Origin: JAWXCE01 sp034440495
GTDB lineage: Bacteria; Pseudomonadota; Alphaproteobacteria; Rhizobiales; Rhodomicrobiaceae
Assembly (NCBI GenBank): GCA_034440495.1
Contig: JAWXCE010000060.1
Coordinates: 1 to 64,000, forward strand
Reading direction: 5' to 3'
Length of the DNA stretch: 64,000 nt
The notes beneath the pieces were generated by a model. The model was given only the letters and a program-made list of their open reading frames with translations, was not told where the DNA came from and made no database searches. The number at the start of each line of letters is the position of its first letter. Position 1 is the first letter of the stretch. A program made the translations under genes and the position numbers. Positions 25,054 to 32,593 of the stretch are shown here, in pieces.

Positions 25054-26157
25054 TTAGGCGGGGGTATCGTTTAGCTTGGGTATGAAAAGCAGCGTCGCGC
25101 GCGTTCCACCGCCGGCGCGGTTGTAGATCACTTCGGACGATAATTTTTGCGCCATGGCTTTCACGATTGTCTTGCCGAGGCCTGAAGAGGACGCGGCCGA
25201 AGATGCTCTTGGAGAGTCGACGCCAACGCCATCGTCTGAGACGCTGAGTTCTGTTTTATCGTCCGCACCATTGCGGAGCTCAATCCGGACTGGGCCTTTC
25301 CTGTCTGGATAAGCGTGTTTGATCGCGTTCAGCACAAGTTCGGTAACGACAATTCCGATGGCGACAGCCTTGTCTGGCTCAATGGACACTTCATCCGCGT
25401 GCAGCGAAACCGCAATATCTGCGTGCTCATCGCCAGAGGCGCCGTGAATGTCATGCACAAGGCTGCGCAAGTAATCGCCCAGCGAGATTGATTGCACATT
25501 GTCGGATGTGTACAGCCTGAGGTGCACCTGAGCCACCGCCATAACACGCCGGTGCGCTTCAGAAAGCGCGTCCTTGATTTCCTCTTTCTCCGTTGCCCGC
25601 GTTTGCAGATGCAACAGCGACGCGATCAGTTGCAGGCTGTTGCCGACGCGATGGTTCATTTCCTTCAGCAGCATCGCGCGCTCCTCGGCCAGCGCCTTAT
25701 AACGGTCGCGAGCATCGATGATCGCCGCTTCCGCTGCTTCTTTCGCCTGCTGTAGGTAAGCGGCCATCAGAGCGGCTCCGATTGCGGCGTTAAGGAGGAG
25801 GAGAAAATCGCCGTGCACGTCTTTAGTGACGTAATCAGCGGCGCCTGCTTTTAGTGCGGCGACAGCAACCCGGCTATCCTCAGTGCCTGTCAGATAAATG
25901 ACGGGAGGCACGCCCTGCAAAGCTCTCAGCTCCATCAGCGCGCCTATGCCGTCATTGTCCGGCAAATGGTGGTCGAGAATGATCAGGTCGAACTGGGTAT
26001 CGCTCACACGGGCGATGCCGCTCCGGCAATCGTAGGCCGTCTCGACGACATAGCCCGACCGTTCGAGGCTTTTGCTCGCAAGACGGCAGAAAGCTACATC
26101 GTCGTCGATAAGCAGGACTTTTTGGCTTCGGCTCTTGGCAAGAGTTATGTCGTTCAT
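25054..26157 (-). CDS. response-regulator/HisKA_2 (HWE-like) hybrid histidine kinase, soluble
   Basis: Soluble signalling protein of 367 residues. Residues 12-125 form a receiver with Asp62 (ILDHHLPDNDG) and Lys112. A helical linker (about 130-160) follows. The HisKA_2 dimerisation box LKEMNHRVGNSLQLIASLLH has His169. The rest is a HATPase domain with ELVLNAIKHAYP and SDDGVGVDSP. The receiver probably controls kinase activity. Kinases of this class feed the PhyR general stress pathway in alphaproteobacteria, and phyR lies about 2 kb away. The ATG overlaps the stop of the upstream single-domain receiver (26154-26157), so the three signalling genes form one operon. Confidence 0.88.
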   Translation of the reverse strand: MNDITLAKSRSQKVLLIDDDVAFCRLASKSLERSGYVVETAYDCRSGIARVSDTQFDLIILDHHLPDNDGIGALMELRALQGVPPVIYLTGTEDSRVAVAALKAGAADYVTKDVHGDFLLLLNAAIGAALMAAYLQQAKEAAEAAIIDARDRYKALAEERAMLLKEMNHRVGNSLQLIASLLHLQTRATEKEEIKDALSEAHRRVMAVAQVHLRLYTSDNVQSISLGDYLRSLVHDIHGASGDEHADIAVSLHADEVSIEPDKAVAIGIVVTELVLNAIKHAYPDRKGPVRIELRNGADDKTELSVSDDGVGVDSPRASSAASSSGLGKTIVKAMAQKLSSEVIYNRAGGGTRATLLFIPKLNDTPA

Positions 26158-26594
26158 AGGGGCGAGTCTGGGATCTGTATAACGGAAAAGAATAAACCTA
26201 GCTGACGTATGGCATTAGCGAAGTTGTCATAGTCTACGGGTTTGGTGACATAGACATTGCATCCGAGGTCGTAGCAGCGCTGAATTTCGGTTTTATCATC
26301 AGTGGTGGTTAACACGATAACCGGCGCCAGCTTCAGCACGTCATCCGCCTTCAGGCGCTGCAGTATTTCGACGCCGGTCATGTCGGGTAAATTCAGATCG
26401 AGCAGAATGAGAACCGCTGATGACCGCTGCGCGTTCGGTTTGCCCATGACATTAAAGAAATAACCGAGCGCGCTGGCGCCATCCGATAAATGCACGATCT
26501 CATTGCTCACGCCTGCGCGCCTGATGTTTTTCTCAATCAGCCGGACGTGGCCTTCATCGTCCTCAATCATGATAATTTTCACAGCGCCATTCAT
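26154..26594 (-). CDS. single-domain response regulator (Rcp1-like)
   Basis: Stand-alone receiver of 146 residues. The acidic pair in MIEDDEGH, phosphoacceptor Asp66 in LLDLNLPDMTG, Thr in VLTTTDD and Lys in VTKPVDYDNF are all present, so phosphorylation should work. The extended beta4-alpha4 region with DDVLKLAPVIVLTTT is typical of Rcp1-type regulators that partner phytochrome-like or CHASE3 kinases. It lies between two kinases and overlaps both by four bases. It probably carries phosphoryl groups between them. Confidence 0.9.
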   Translation of the reverse strand: MNGAVKIIMIEDDEGHVRLIEKNIRRAGVSNEIVHLSDGASALGYFFNVMGKPNAQRSSAVLILLDLNLPDMTGVEILQRLKADDVLKLAPVIVLTTTDDKTEIQRCYDLGCNVYVTKPVDYDNFANAIRQLGLFFSVIQIPDSPL

Positions 26595-28114
26595 CTTTCT
26601 GTCCTGTTTTGTGGTTCGCTCAAGACTTCTGGCAAGATAATATAAAACGTCGTCCCTTTGCCAAGCTCGGACTCGAGCCGGATCGATCCTTCGAGGCGGC
26701 GGACAAGCGTTTTTACATAGGCAAGACCCATGCCCTCGCCGGGGCGATCCTGGACGCTTGAACGGCGAAACAGCTCGAAAATCCGTCCTTTGTCGTTGCT
26801 AGCAATGCCGAGACCGTTATCGGCAACCTGAAACTCCACCAGCCGGTTAAGTCTTCTGGCGGAAATCCTGATTTCTCCTGGCGTATCGCGGCGCAGGAAT
26901 TTAAGCGCGTTGTCCACCAGGTTAGAGAACACCTGCTCCAGGGCAAGCCGGTCGCTCTTGATGAGCGGCAGCGGGTCGATAACGATCGATGCGCCCGATG
27001 TCTGAGTTTGGTGGGTCATGGAGTCTGCGATGCCATTCAACAACGCGGTCATATCCACTGACTCCGTTTTGAATGGCCGGGCGCCCTCGCGCGATATCTT
27101 CAGGATAGCGCTAATTAGCCGGTCCATCTTGGAGATCGAGCTTTTGATGAATCCGAGAGCCTCGTCGAAGTCCTTGCGAACGGTTTCGCTCGGCAACGCA
27201 GGCGCGGCGTACATATCCGGCCCGTTCTGGGTTGGCTCGAAGATCTCTTTGCTCAGAGCCTCCAACTCGGTCGTAAAACCCATGATGTTGACCAACGGCG
27301 AACGTAAATCATGGCTCACGATATATGCGAAGCGCTGAATTTCTTCGTTAGCCTCGCGTAAATCCTGCATGCGCTCGTCAACGATAGCCTCCAGATTTTC
27401 GTTATTCGCCAGCAAATTCGCCTGGGCCGTCATCATTTTCTTGTTTGCGCGCCAAAGCATGAACAACGACGATGAGGCTAAAAACATAATCAGCGCCGCG
27501 CCAGCGACGTTGGAGTACCAAAGCAGCGTATCCAATGACTCCGTTTGTTGCTGGCTTTCAAACAAGCGGCGCTGAACCTCTGAGCGAAGTGTGTCGATGT
27601 CAGCCCGTATCTCCTGCATCATTTCGCGTCCAGAACCAGCCTTGACGAGTGCAATAGCTTTAGTCTTCTCATTTGCCGTATATATGCGAATGGTTTCCCC
27701 CATCTCGGCAAGTTTTTCGGAGATCTTAGCTTTTAGCTCCTCGTAGTTCTTTGAGAGGGGAGTACCCCTGAACGCTTCTTCAGCGCTGTTCAGCGCAGCA
27801 TCGATAACACCAACATTCGTATTGTAAGATTCTAGAAAAGCCGGGTTGTCAGTTAGCAGATATCCGCGCTGTCCGCTTTCGGACGACCGCACCGCCGCTT
27901 CCACGGCGATTAGATTTTTACTGACCTTTTGCACGTCCACGGCGATACGGCGATCGTCGGTTGTACGTTGCGAGAGCCAGAGCGAGGCGGTTGTCAGCGT
28001 AACCAGGAGAACGAACGCTAGCACCAAAAGCACAAGCTCAACCGGTGCACGGAAGCCCACCGCCTGTTTCAGCCAGCTTGAACCGCCGAACTCCCGCATG
28101 TTCGTTAACTGCAC
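26591..28114 (-). CDS. CHASE3-domain sensor histidine kinase
   Basis: Membrane kinase of 507 residues. TM1 lies at about 24-47, followed by a periplasmic CHASE3 domain (about 48-190, with SSESGQRGYLLTDNPAFLE) and TM2 at about 197-222. The H-box IVSHDLRSPLVNIMG follows near residue 270, and the HATPase domain has NLVDNALKFLR, VADNGLGIA and GEGMGLAYVKTLV. CHASE3 kinases sense unknown extracytoplasmic cues. It is the first gene of the operon with a receiver and a HisKA_2 kinase. The GTG at 28114 gives the longest form; an ATG at 28099 is equally possible, and neither has a strong ribosome-binding site. It is divergent from phyR. Confidence 0.9.
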   Translation of the reverse strand: MQLTNMREFGGSSWLKQAVGFRAPVELVLLVLAFVLLVTLTTASLWLSQRTTDDRRIAVDVQKVSKNLIAVEAAVRSSESGQRGYLLTDNPAFLESYNTNVGVIDAALNSAEEAFRGTPLSKNYEELKAKISEKLAEMGETIRIYTANEKTKAIALVKAGSGREMMQEIRADIDTLRSEVQRRLFESQQQTESLDTLLWYSNVAGAALIMFLASSSLFMLWRANKKMMTAQANLLANNENLEAIVDERMQDLREANEEIQRFAYIVSHDLRSPLVNIMGFTTELEALSKEIFEPTQNGPDMYAAPALPSETVRKDFDEALGFIKSSISKMDRLISAILKISREGARPFKTESVDMTALLNGIADSMTHQTQTSGASIVIDPLPLIKSDRLALEQVFSNLVDNALKFLRRDTPGEIRISARRLNRLVEFQVADNGLGIASNDKGRIFELFRRSSVQDRPGEGMGLAYVKTLVRRLEGSIRLESELGKGTTFYIILPEVLSEPQNRTER

Positions 28115-28313
28115 GATATTTGTATGCTTTCCCCGTCAGTCACTTCGCTCTGACGCCAGCCGTAAACGTTTTCTAGCTGCCTTGCATTAAACTATATTAT
28201 GTGCCGGTGATTAAGGCAAAAAATGTTCCCAATCCAAAATGCGCTGTGCTTTATATACGCTATTGGGCGATTCGTTTATTTTACGTCACCCGTTGTCGCA
28301 AAGGAGCTGAACC

Positions 28314-29114
28314 ATGTCGCTTTCTGAAAAAATCGGGCCGCACGTGCCTTATCTGCGGCGTTTTGCTCGCGCCTTGTCGGGATCGCAAAAAAGTGGCGAC
28401 GCTTATGTCCGGTCGGCGCTGGAGATGATCGCGGCCGATCCGTCATTGTTTCCCGATGACGTCGAGCCGCGCATCGGGCTTTATCAGGTATTTTTGAAGC
28501 TGTGGAATTCTGTGGGCACCAACGAGTTCCCGGATTTCGACTTTAACGAAATCGAACTGGTTCATAGCCTGCAAACGATTACCCCTAAACCGAGACAGGC
28601 ATTCATTCTGCTTTCAATTGAAGGGTTCGTGGCGGAGGAGATAGCGGATATTCTGGATTCTGACGTGGATGCCGTCGCCGACCTCATCGCTCAGGCCGAC
28701 CGCGAGATCGCGCAGCAAATTCCGCCTGCGCGCATCATGATTATCGAGGATGAGCCGATCATCGCCGAGCATTTGCAGGGGCTGGTGGAGGCATTGCGCC
28801 ACGGTGTGACCGGCATTGCAAATACACACAGAAAAGCTGTGGAATTGGCCGCTCAAGAACGCCCCGATTTGATTTTGTCGGATATTCAGCTTGAAGACGG
28901 CTCCTCCGGCGTGGACGCGGTTAATGAAATCCTCGGTACCATTGATGCGCCCGTCGTGTTTATCACCGCGCACCCCGAAATTTTACTGACCGGCGAGGGC
29001 GTGGAGCCCGCGTTCCTCATCCCCAAACCGTTCAGCTCCGAAACCGTAAAAGCCGTCATCAGCCAGGCGCTATTCTTCAACGCCAAGCCCGTCGCGACGG
29101 ATTTGGAGAACTAG
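28314..29114 (+). CDS. phyR: general stress response regulator PhyR
   Basis: Anti-anti-sigma factor of the alphaproteobacterial general stress response. Residues 1-130 form a degenerate ECF sigma-like domain (region 2 about 10-70, region 4 around TPKPRQAFILLSIEGF). Residues 139-255 form a receiver with Asp190 (DLILSDIQLEDGSSG) and KPF near residue 245. When phosphorylated, the sigma-like domain binds NepR and frees EcfG. An AAAGGAG site precedes the ATG. The usual neighbours nepR and ecfG are not in view. Instead a three-gene kinase/receiver operon faces it. The stop codon lies at the edge of a dispersed repeat. Confidence 0.93.
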   Translation: MSLSEKIGPHVPYLRRFARALSGSQKSGDAYVRSALEMIAADPSLFPDDVEPRIGLYQVFLKLWNSVGTNEFPDFDFNEIELVHSLQTITPKPRQAFILLSIEGFVAEEIADILDSDVDAVADLIAQADREIAQQIPPARIMIIEDEPIIAEHLQGLVEALRHGVTGIANTHRKAVELAAQERPDLILSDIQLEDGSSGVDAVNEILGTIDAPVVFITAHPEILLTGEGVEPAFLIPKPFSSETVKAVISQALFFNAKPVATDLEN

Positions 29115-29222
29115 CCGTTCCCGAAAAGTGTTACGCGGTTTTCGGACGAGAACGGCTCTACTCATAATGCTAGAACGATTCACCCGATTTGATTGAGTCA
29201 ATCAAATCGGGATCGAGTCTAG
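29113..29222. repeat. dispersed palindromic repeat, copy A (RIME-like)
   Basis: About 110 bases closely matching copy B at 52688-52797. Two hairpins can form. The first has arms AGCCGTTC and GAACGGCT with TTTTCGG inside. The second has arms CCCGATTTGATT and AATCAAATCGGG. The outer edges carry CTAG: the left edge overlaps the phyR stop, and the right edge supplies the TAG stop of the potassium-channel gene. It resembles rhizobial intergenic mosaic elements in form; the name is an analogy. Confidence 0.85.
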
Positions 29223-30007
29223 GACGATTGGTCGGGCGCGACATGGAGCAGGGTTCCACAGCGTTTGCAATGCACAGCGTCCGCTTCATGTCGCATCTGC
29301 CCGCAGGATACGCACTCGACCCGCACGCGCGGCGGATTGAATAGCGTTTGGACCAGCCGCAAAAACAGCCCGACCCCGAAAATCATAATGATGATGGAGA
29401 GCACGCGGCCCCACCAACCCTCCAGCACGATGTCGCCGAAGCCGGTGGTGGTCAGCGTGGACAACGTGAAATACACAGCATCGAGGAAGTTCAGGATTTT
29501 CGCATGCCCCGGCACGGCCGAAACATACACGATGGCCGACATGACGAAGAGGAACACGGCGAGGTTCAGTCCCGCCTCGATGGCGTCGCGGTTTTTCTCG
29601 AAAAACGCGAAATGCTCGCGCAGCTCCTTTACGATCTGATAGGAGCGAAAAAGCCGAGTCGCTCGCAGCACGCGCAGGAAAATGAGGCTGTCGGTGAAAA
29701 GCGGCGCGAAGAGCGAGACGATCACGGCCGCGTCCGCCCAGGTTGAAAGCTGCTTGAAGTGGTTGGCTTTGCTATCCGCAATCCACACTCGCGCCGCGAA
29801 ATCCAGCCCCAGCAGCGCGGCGATGGCCAACTCCACACCCTTCACCCAGCCCGCGCCGCGCTCGAACGTGGCCACGATAAAAAACGCGATCACGGCCACC
29901 TCAAACACGAGCATGCCGATGCGAAACCCGCGCGCCGTGGCGTCTACGCCGTAATAAAGCCGCTCGACGCGATGGCGCAAAGTCTCGGGTGCGGGGGTTA
30001 CGGCCAT
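29219..30007 (-). CDS. voltage-gated-type potassium channel with C-terminal zinc ribbon
   Basis: Six-helix ion channel subunit of 262 residues. Helices occupy about 25-195, with an arginine-containing S4-like stretch FLRVLRATRLFRSYQIV. The pore loop TLTTTGFGDI is a potassium selectivity filter (TGFGD variant). After the last helix the short cytosolic tail has two CxxC pairs (CVSCGQ and CKRCGT) that look like a zinc ribbon, which is unusual for this family. An AGGAGAG site precedes the ATG. The TAG stop is contributed by repeat copy A. The gene occupies the place where ruvB would be expected, downstream of ruvA. Confidence 0.87.
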   Translation of the reverse strand: MAVTPAPETLRHRVERLYYGVDATARGFRIGMLVFEVAVIAFFIVATFERGAGWVKGVELAIAALLGLDFAARVWIADSKANHFKQLSTWADAAVIVSLFAPLFTDSLIFLRVLRATRLFRSYQIVKELREHFAFFEKNRDAIEAGLNLAVFLFVMSAIVYVSAVPGHAKILNFLDAVYFTLSTLTTTGFGDIVLEGWWGRVLSIIIMIFGVGLFLRLVQTLFNPPRVRVECVSCGQMRHEADAVHCKRCGTLLHVAPDQSS

Positions 30008-30025
30008 GATCTCTCCTGAGGTTTA

Positions 30026-30096
30026 TCGTCATTGCGGTTGGAGCGAAGCAATCCATTTTCAAGCCATGAATGGTTGCTTCGCCTTCGCCATGACGA
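30026..30096. repeat. dispersed palindromic repeat between ruvA and the channel gene
   Basis: Imperfect inverted repeat of about 71 bases. Outer arms are TCGTCATTGCG and GCCATGACGA; inner arms are GCGAAGCAATCC and GGTTGCTTCGC. Sequences of this kind (cgtcattgcg...gcgaagcaatcc) occur as dispersed elements in many alphaproteobacterial genomes. It lies at the point where the usual ruvA-ruvB neighbourhood is broken. Confidence 0.75.
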
Positions 30097-30114
30097 CGCT
30101 GGCATAATGACAAG

Positions 30115-30738
30115 CTAGCGGGATAACTCTTTTAGCCCCAAACGGATCAAATCCTCCGCGCGGGCGGCCTCGCCAGATTTGGCGAGCACGGTGGCGATTG
30201 CCGAGTTGGCCTGCTGCGGCGCGTAGCCGAGGTTGACGAGGGCGGAGATGGCGTCGCCAGCGGGTGATGCGACCGCGGCAGGCGTGGTGCGGCCCGGTGC
30301 AGCGGTTGTGCCCGCTCCTATACCAGAGGCCATCAGCGACGGCGCTTTGTCCTTTAACTCCGTCATGATGCGCAAAGCGACTTTCGGCCCCACGCCGGGC
30401 GCGCGCGTCATCGCCGTTTTATCCTGCAGCGCGATGGCGTTGGCGAGCGTGCCGACATCCACCGCGCCGAGGATCGACAGCGCAACTTTCGCGCCGACAC
30501 CCTGCACGCTTTGCAGCAGCCGGAACCAGGCGCGCTCCGCCTCGCTGGCGAAGCCGTAAAGCTTGATGGCGTCCTCGCGCACATAGGTTTCGATGGCGAG
30601 CGTCACCAATTCGCCCTGCGCAGGCAGATGCGCCAGCGTCCGCGAGCCGCACGCCACTTCATAGCCGACGCCGCCGACATCCAGAATGAGGAAATCCGCG
30701 CCGACTGTGTCCACAATGCCGCGCAAACGCCCGATCAT
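30115..30738 (-). CDS. ruvA: Holliday junction DNA helicase subunit RuvA
   Basis: Junction-binding subunit that with RuvB drives branch migration. It has 207 residues: an N-terminal OB fold (MIGRLRGIVDTVGADFLILD), two helix-hairpin-helix motifs (LQSVQGVGAKVALSIL and MTRAPGVGPKVALRIM), an acidic-poor flexible linker of Ala/Pro/Thr (about 140-165) and a C-terminal domain (LVNLGYAPQQANSAIATVL) that contacts RuvB. It overlaps ruvC by ATGA. ruvB does not follow, which is unusual. Confidence 0.96.
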   Translation of the reverse strand: MIGRLRGIVDTVGADFLILDVGGVGYEVACGSRTLAHLPAQGELVTLAIETYVREDAIKLYGFASEAERAWFRLLQSVQGVGAKVALSILGAVDVGTLANAIALQDKTAMTRAPGVGPKVALRIMTELKDKAPSLMASGIGAGTTAAPGRTTPAAVASPAGDAISALVNLGYAPQQANSAIATVLAKSGEAARAEDLIRLGLKELSR

Positions 30739-31274
30739 CGCGCTCTCCGTTTGGCGGGCGGCGCGCCAGCCATCGCGGCGGCGAGCAACTGCGCGGCGCG
30801 GCGGTGATGCGCGTGGGTGATGGCGATGGCAAGGGCGTCCGCCTCATCGGCGCTGGCGGGCTTGGCTTTCGGCAGCAGAAACGCGAGCATGGCGCGAATT
30901 TGCTCCTTTTCCGCATGCCCTGCGCCTGTAACGCTTTTCTTGACGAGGTTCGGCGCATATTCGGCAACCGGCAGCCCAGCCCTCGCTGGCGCCAGTAGCG
31001 CAATGCCGCGCGCCTGCCCCAGCTTCAGCGTGGCTTGGCCATCGCGCGTCATGAAGGTTTGCTCCACAGCAGCTTCAGCAGGCGACCACGCCGTCAGCAC
31101 CGCATCGATGCCGATAAACAGCGCGCAGAGCCGCACGGCAAGCGCCTCGCCTGCGTCTGAAGTGACCGTGCCTGACGCCACATACCCAAGCCGCGATCCG
31201 TCCCAATCAATGACGCCCCAGCCCATGCGCCGGAGCCCAGGATCAATGCCGATAATGCGGACTGAGAATGTCAT
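30735..31274 (-). CDS. ruvC: crossover junction endodeoxyribonuclease RuvC
   Basis: Resolvase that cuts Holliday junctions. It has 179 residues. The catalytic acidic residues are visible: IGIDPGLRRMGWGVID (first Asp), AAVEQTFM (Glu) and the C-terminal ADEADALAIAITHAHH (Asp pair). The start at the ATG before TFSVRIIGIDPG was preferred over an upstream ATG that adds 23 unrelated residues. It is coupled to ruvA by a four-base overlap. No LexA-type GTTC direct repeat was seen upstream. Confidence 0.96.
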   Translation of the reverse strand: MTFSVRIIGIDPGLRRMGWGVIDWDGSRLGYVASGTVTSDAGEALAVRLCALFIGIDAVLTAWSPAEAAVEQTFMTRDGQATLKLGQARGIALLAPARAGLPVAEYAPNLVKKSVTGAGHAEKEQIRAMLAFLLPKAKPASADEADALAIAITHAHHRRAAQLLAAAMAGAPPAKRRAR

Positions 31275-31360
31275 GGGCGCGCGAAGATATTGCGAATCAT
31301 GCAGCCGATCATACGCCAGCGTCGGCAGTCGGCAACTCCGCAAAGTGCGGCAACCTCACC

Positions 31361-31388
31361 TGTCACCCCCGCGCAAGCGGGGATGACA
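31361..31388. repeat. short palindrome upstream of ruvC
   Basis: Perfect-to-near hairpin of 28 bases with arms TGTCACCCCCGC and GCGGGGATGACA and loop GCAA. It belongs to the same general class as the longer element at 45976-46065 (GTCATCCCCGC type). It may act as a bidirectional terminator between ruvC and the small secreted-protein gene, or simply be a REP-like element. Confidence 0.7.
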
Positions 31389-31413
31389 ATCAAACGGCGG
31401 GTTAAACCATCTA

Positions 31414-31638
31414 TTACCAGCAGACTTTATACTGATCCTGGCCGGAGCAGGTCTTGCCGTTTTCCTTGAAGATCGCCGCACCGCCAGCGGGCTCTTGAAC
31501 CGGCTTCTGCTTGGGAGCAGCCGCAGTCGATGCCGCAGCGGGTTTTTTCTCTGTTGCAGACGGCTTGGCTGGATCGGTCTGGGCTGTGGCCCCTGTTGCG
31601 AAGATTACCGCCAAAGCGGCGAATATCAATACTTTCAT
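31414..31638 (-). CDS. small exported protein downstream of yebC
   Basis: Encodes 74 residues. A signal peptide with cleavage near ATAQ (about residue 19-20) is followed by a low-complexity Pro/Ala/Lys/Thr stretch. A short C-terminal motif GAAIFKENGKTCSGQDQYKVCW has two cysteines that could form one disulfide. The ATG overlaps the stop of yebC, so the two are translated together. No named family is recognised. Confidence 0.65.
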   Translation of the reverse strand: MKVLIFAALAVIFATGATAQTDPAKPSATEKKPAAASTAAAPKQKPVQEPAGGAAIFKENGKTCSGQDQYKVCW

Positions 31639-32381
31639 GCGCTCATCTTCTCCATCAGAGCCTCGGACATCTCGAAATTGGCGTAGACGTTCTGAACGTC
31701 ATCCGAGTCTTCCAGCGCGTCGATCATTTTCAGCAGTTTGTCCGCTTTTTCCTCATCCACATCAACCGAGTTTTGCGACCGCCAGATGCTTTTCACCGAG
31801 CGCGGCGCGCCGAACATCGCCTCCAGCGCTGCTGCGACCTCATGCAGCTCCTCGAAATTGCAGTAGAACCAGTGACCGTCCTCGTCCGATTCGCAGTCGT
31901 CCGCGCCCGCTTCCATCGCAGCTTCCAGCATAGAGTCCGCCGTGCCAGCATCAGGGCCGTATTCGATCTCGCCGACACGGTCGAAGGAGAACGACACCGC
32001 GCCCGTTTCCCCCAGATTGCCGCCATGCTTGGAAAAAATCGAGCGCACCTCACCCGCTGTCCGGTTGCGGTTGTCGGTCAGCGATTCCACGATCACGCCA
32101 ACGCCGCCTGGCCCGAAGCCTTCATAGCGCACTTCCTGATAATCGACGCCGCCCGCTTCCTGCGATTTTTTAATCGCGCGGTCGATGTTGTCCTTTGGCA
32201 CGTTCTGCGTGCGGGCGGCAAGGATGGCTCCACGCAGCCGTGCGTTCATAGCCGGGTCCGGCAGCCCCATCTTGGCGGCGGCGGTGATTTCGCGCGAGAG
32301 TTTGGAGAACACCTTGCCGCGCTTTTTGTCCTGCGCGCCCTTGCGGTGCATGATGTTCTTGAATTTTGAATGCCCTGCCAT
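31635..32381 (-). CDS. yebC: YebC/PmpR/TACO1-family protein
   Basis: Protein of 248 residues that starts with the diagnostic MAGHSKFKNIMHRKGAQDKK. GLPDPAMNARLRGAILAAR, DNIDRAIKK and RYEGFGPGGVGVIVE follow, all typical. YebC proteins act as DNA-binding regulators in some bacteria, and more recently as translation factors that relieve ribosome stalling on difficult motifs; which applies here cannot be seen. The linkage yebC-ruvC-ruvA is common in proteobacteria. An upstream in-frame ATG at 32429 adds 16 unrelated residues and was not used. Confidence 0.95.
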   Translation of the reverse strand: MAGHSKFKNIMHRKGAQDKKRGKVFSKLSREITAAAKMGLPDPAMNARLRGAILAARTQNVPKDNIDRAIKKSQEAGGVDYQEVRYEGFGPGGVGVIVESLTDNRNRTAGEVRSIFSKHGGNLGETGAVSFSFDRVGEIEYGPDAGTADSMLEAAMEAGADDCESDEDGHWFYCNFEELHEVAAALEAMFGAPRSVKSIWRSQNSVDVDEEKADKLLKMIDALEDSDDVQNVYANFEMSEALMEKMSA

Positions 32382-32593
32382 GTCCGCCCGTGATTGTTTT
32401 TTCGCCGTTAAAGTTCTGCCCGCCAACATGCCTGAAAGGCGTTTTAATCGAACATGTCATAAAGAGATTGCAGCGGAAAGTCACTGTTGGAGATGGCAAT
32501 CCCCGTCATTTTCACGAAGCCCTGGAATTTGTCCGAATGTTATTCAATCCCGGCCATGACAAAACAAATGATGCCATTTGAACAGGACGCACT

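Noticed and set aside
24955..25074. A 39-codon plus-strand frame at the right end of the AT-rich island
   Set aside because: It overlaps the end of the HisKA_2 kinase gene on the other strand, and its translation is low-complexity with no recognisable feature.
28103..28134. EcfG-like motif (GGAAA...GTT) upstream of the CHASE3 kinase gene
   Set aside because: The -35 part is GGAAA rather than GGAAC, the spacing is one base long, and the -10 would overlap the start codon region.
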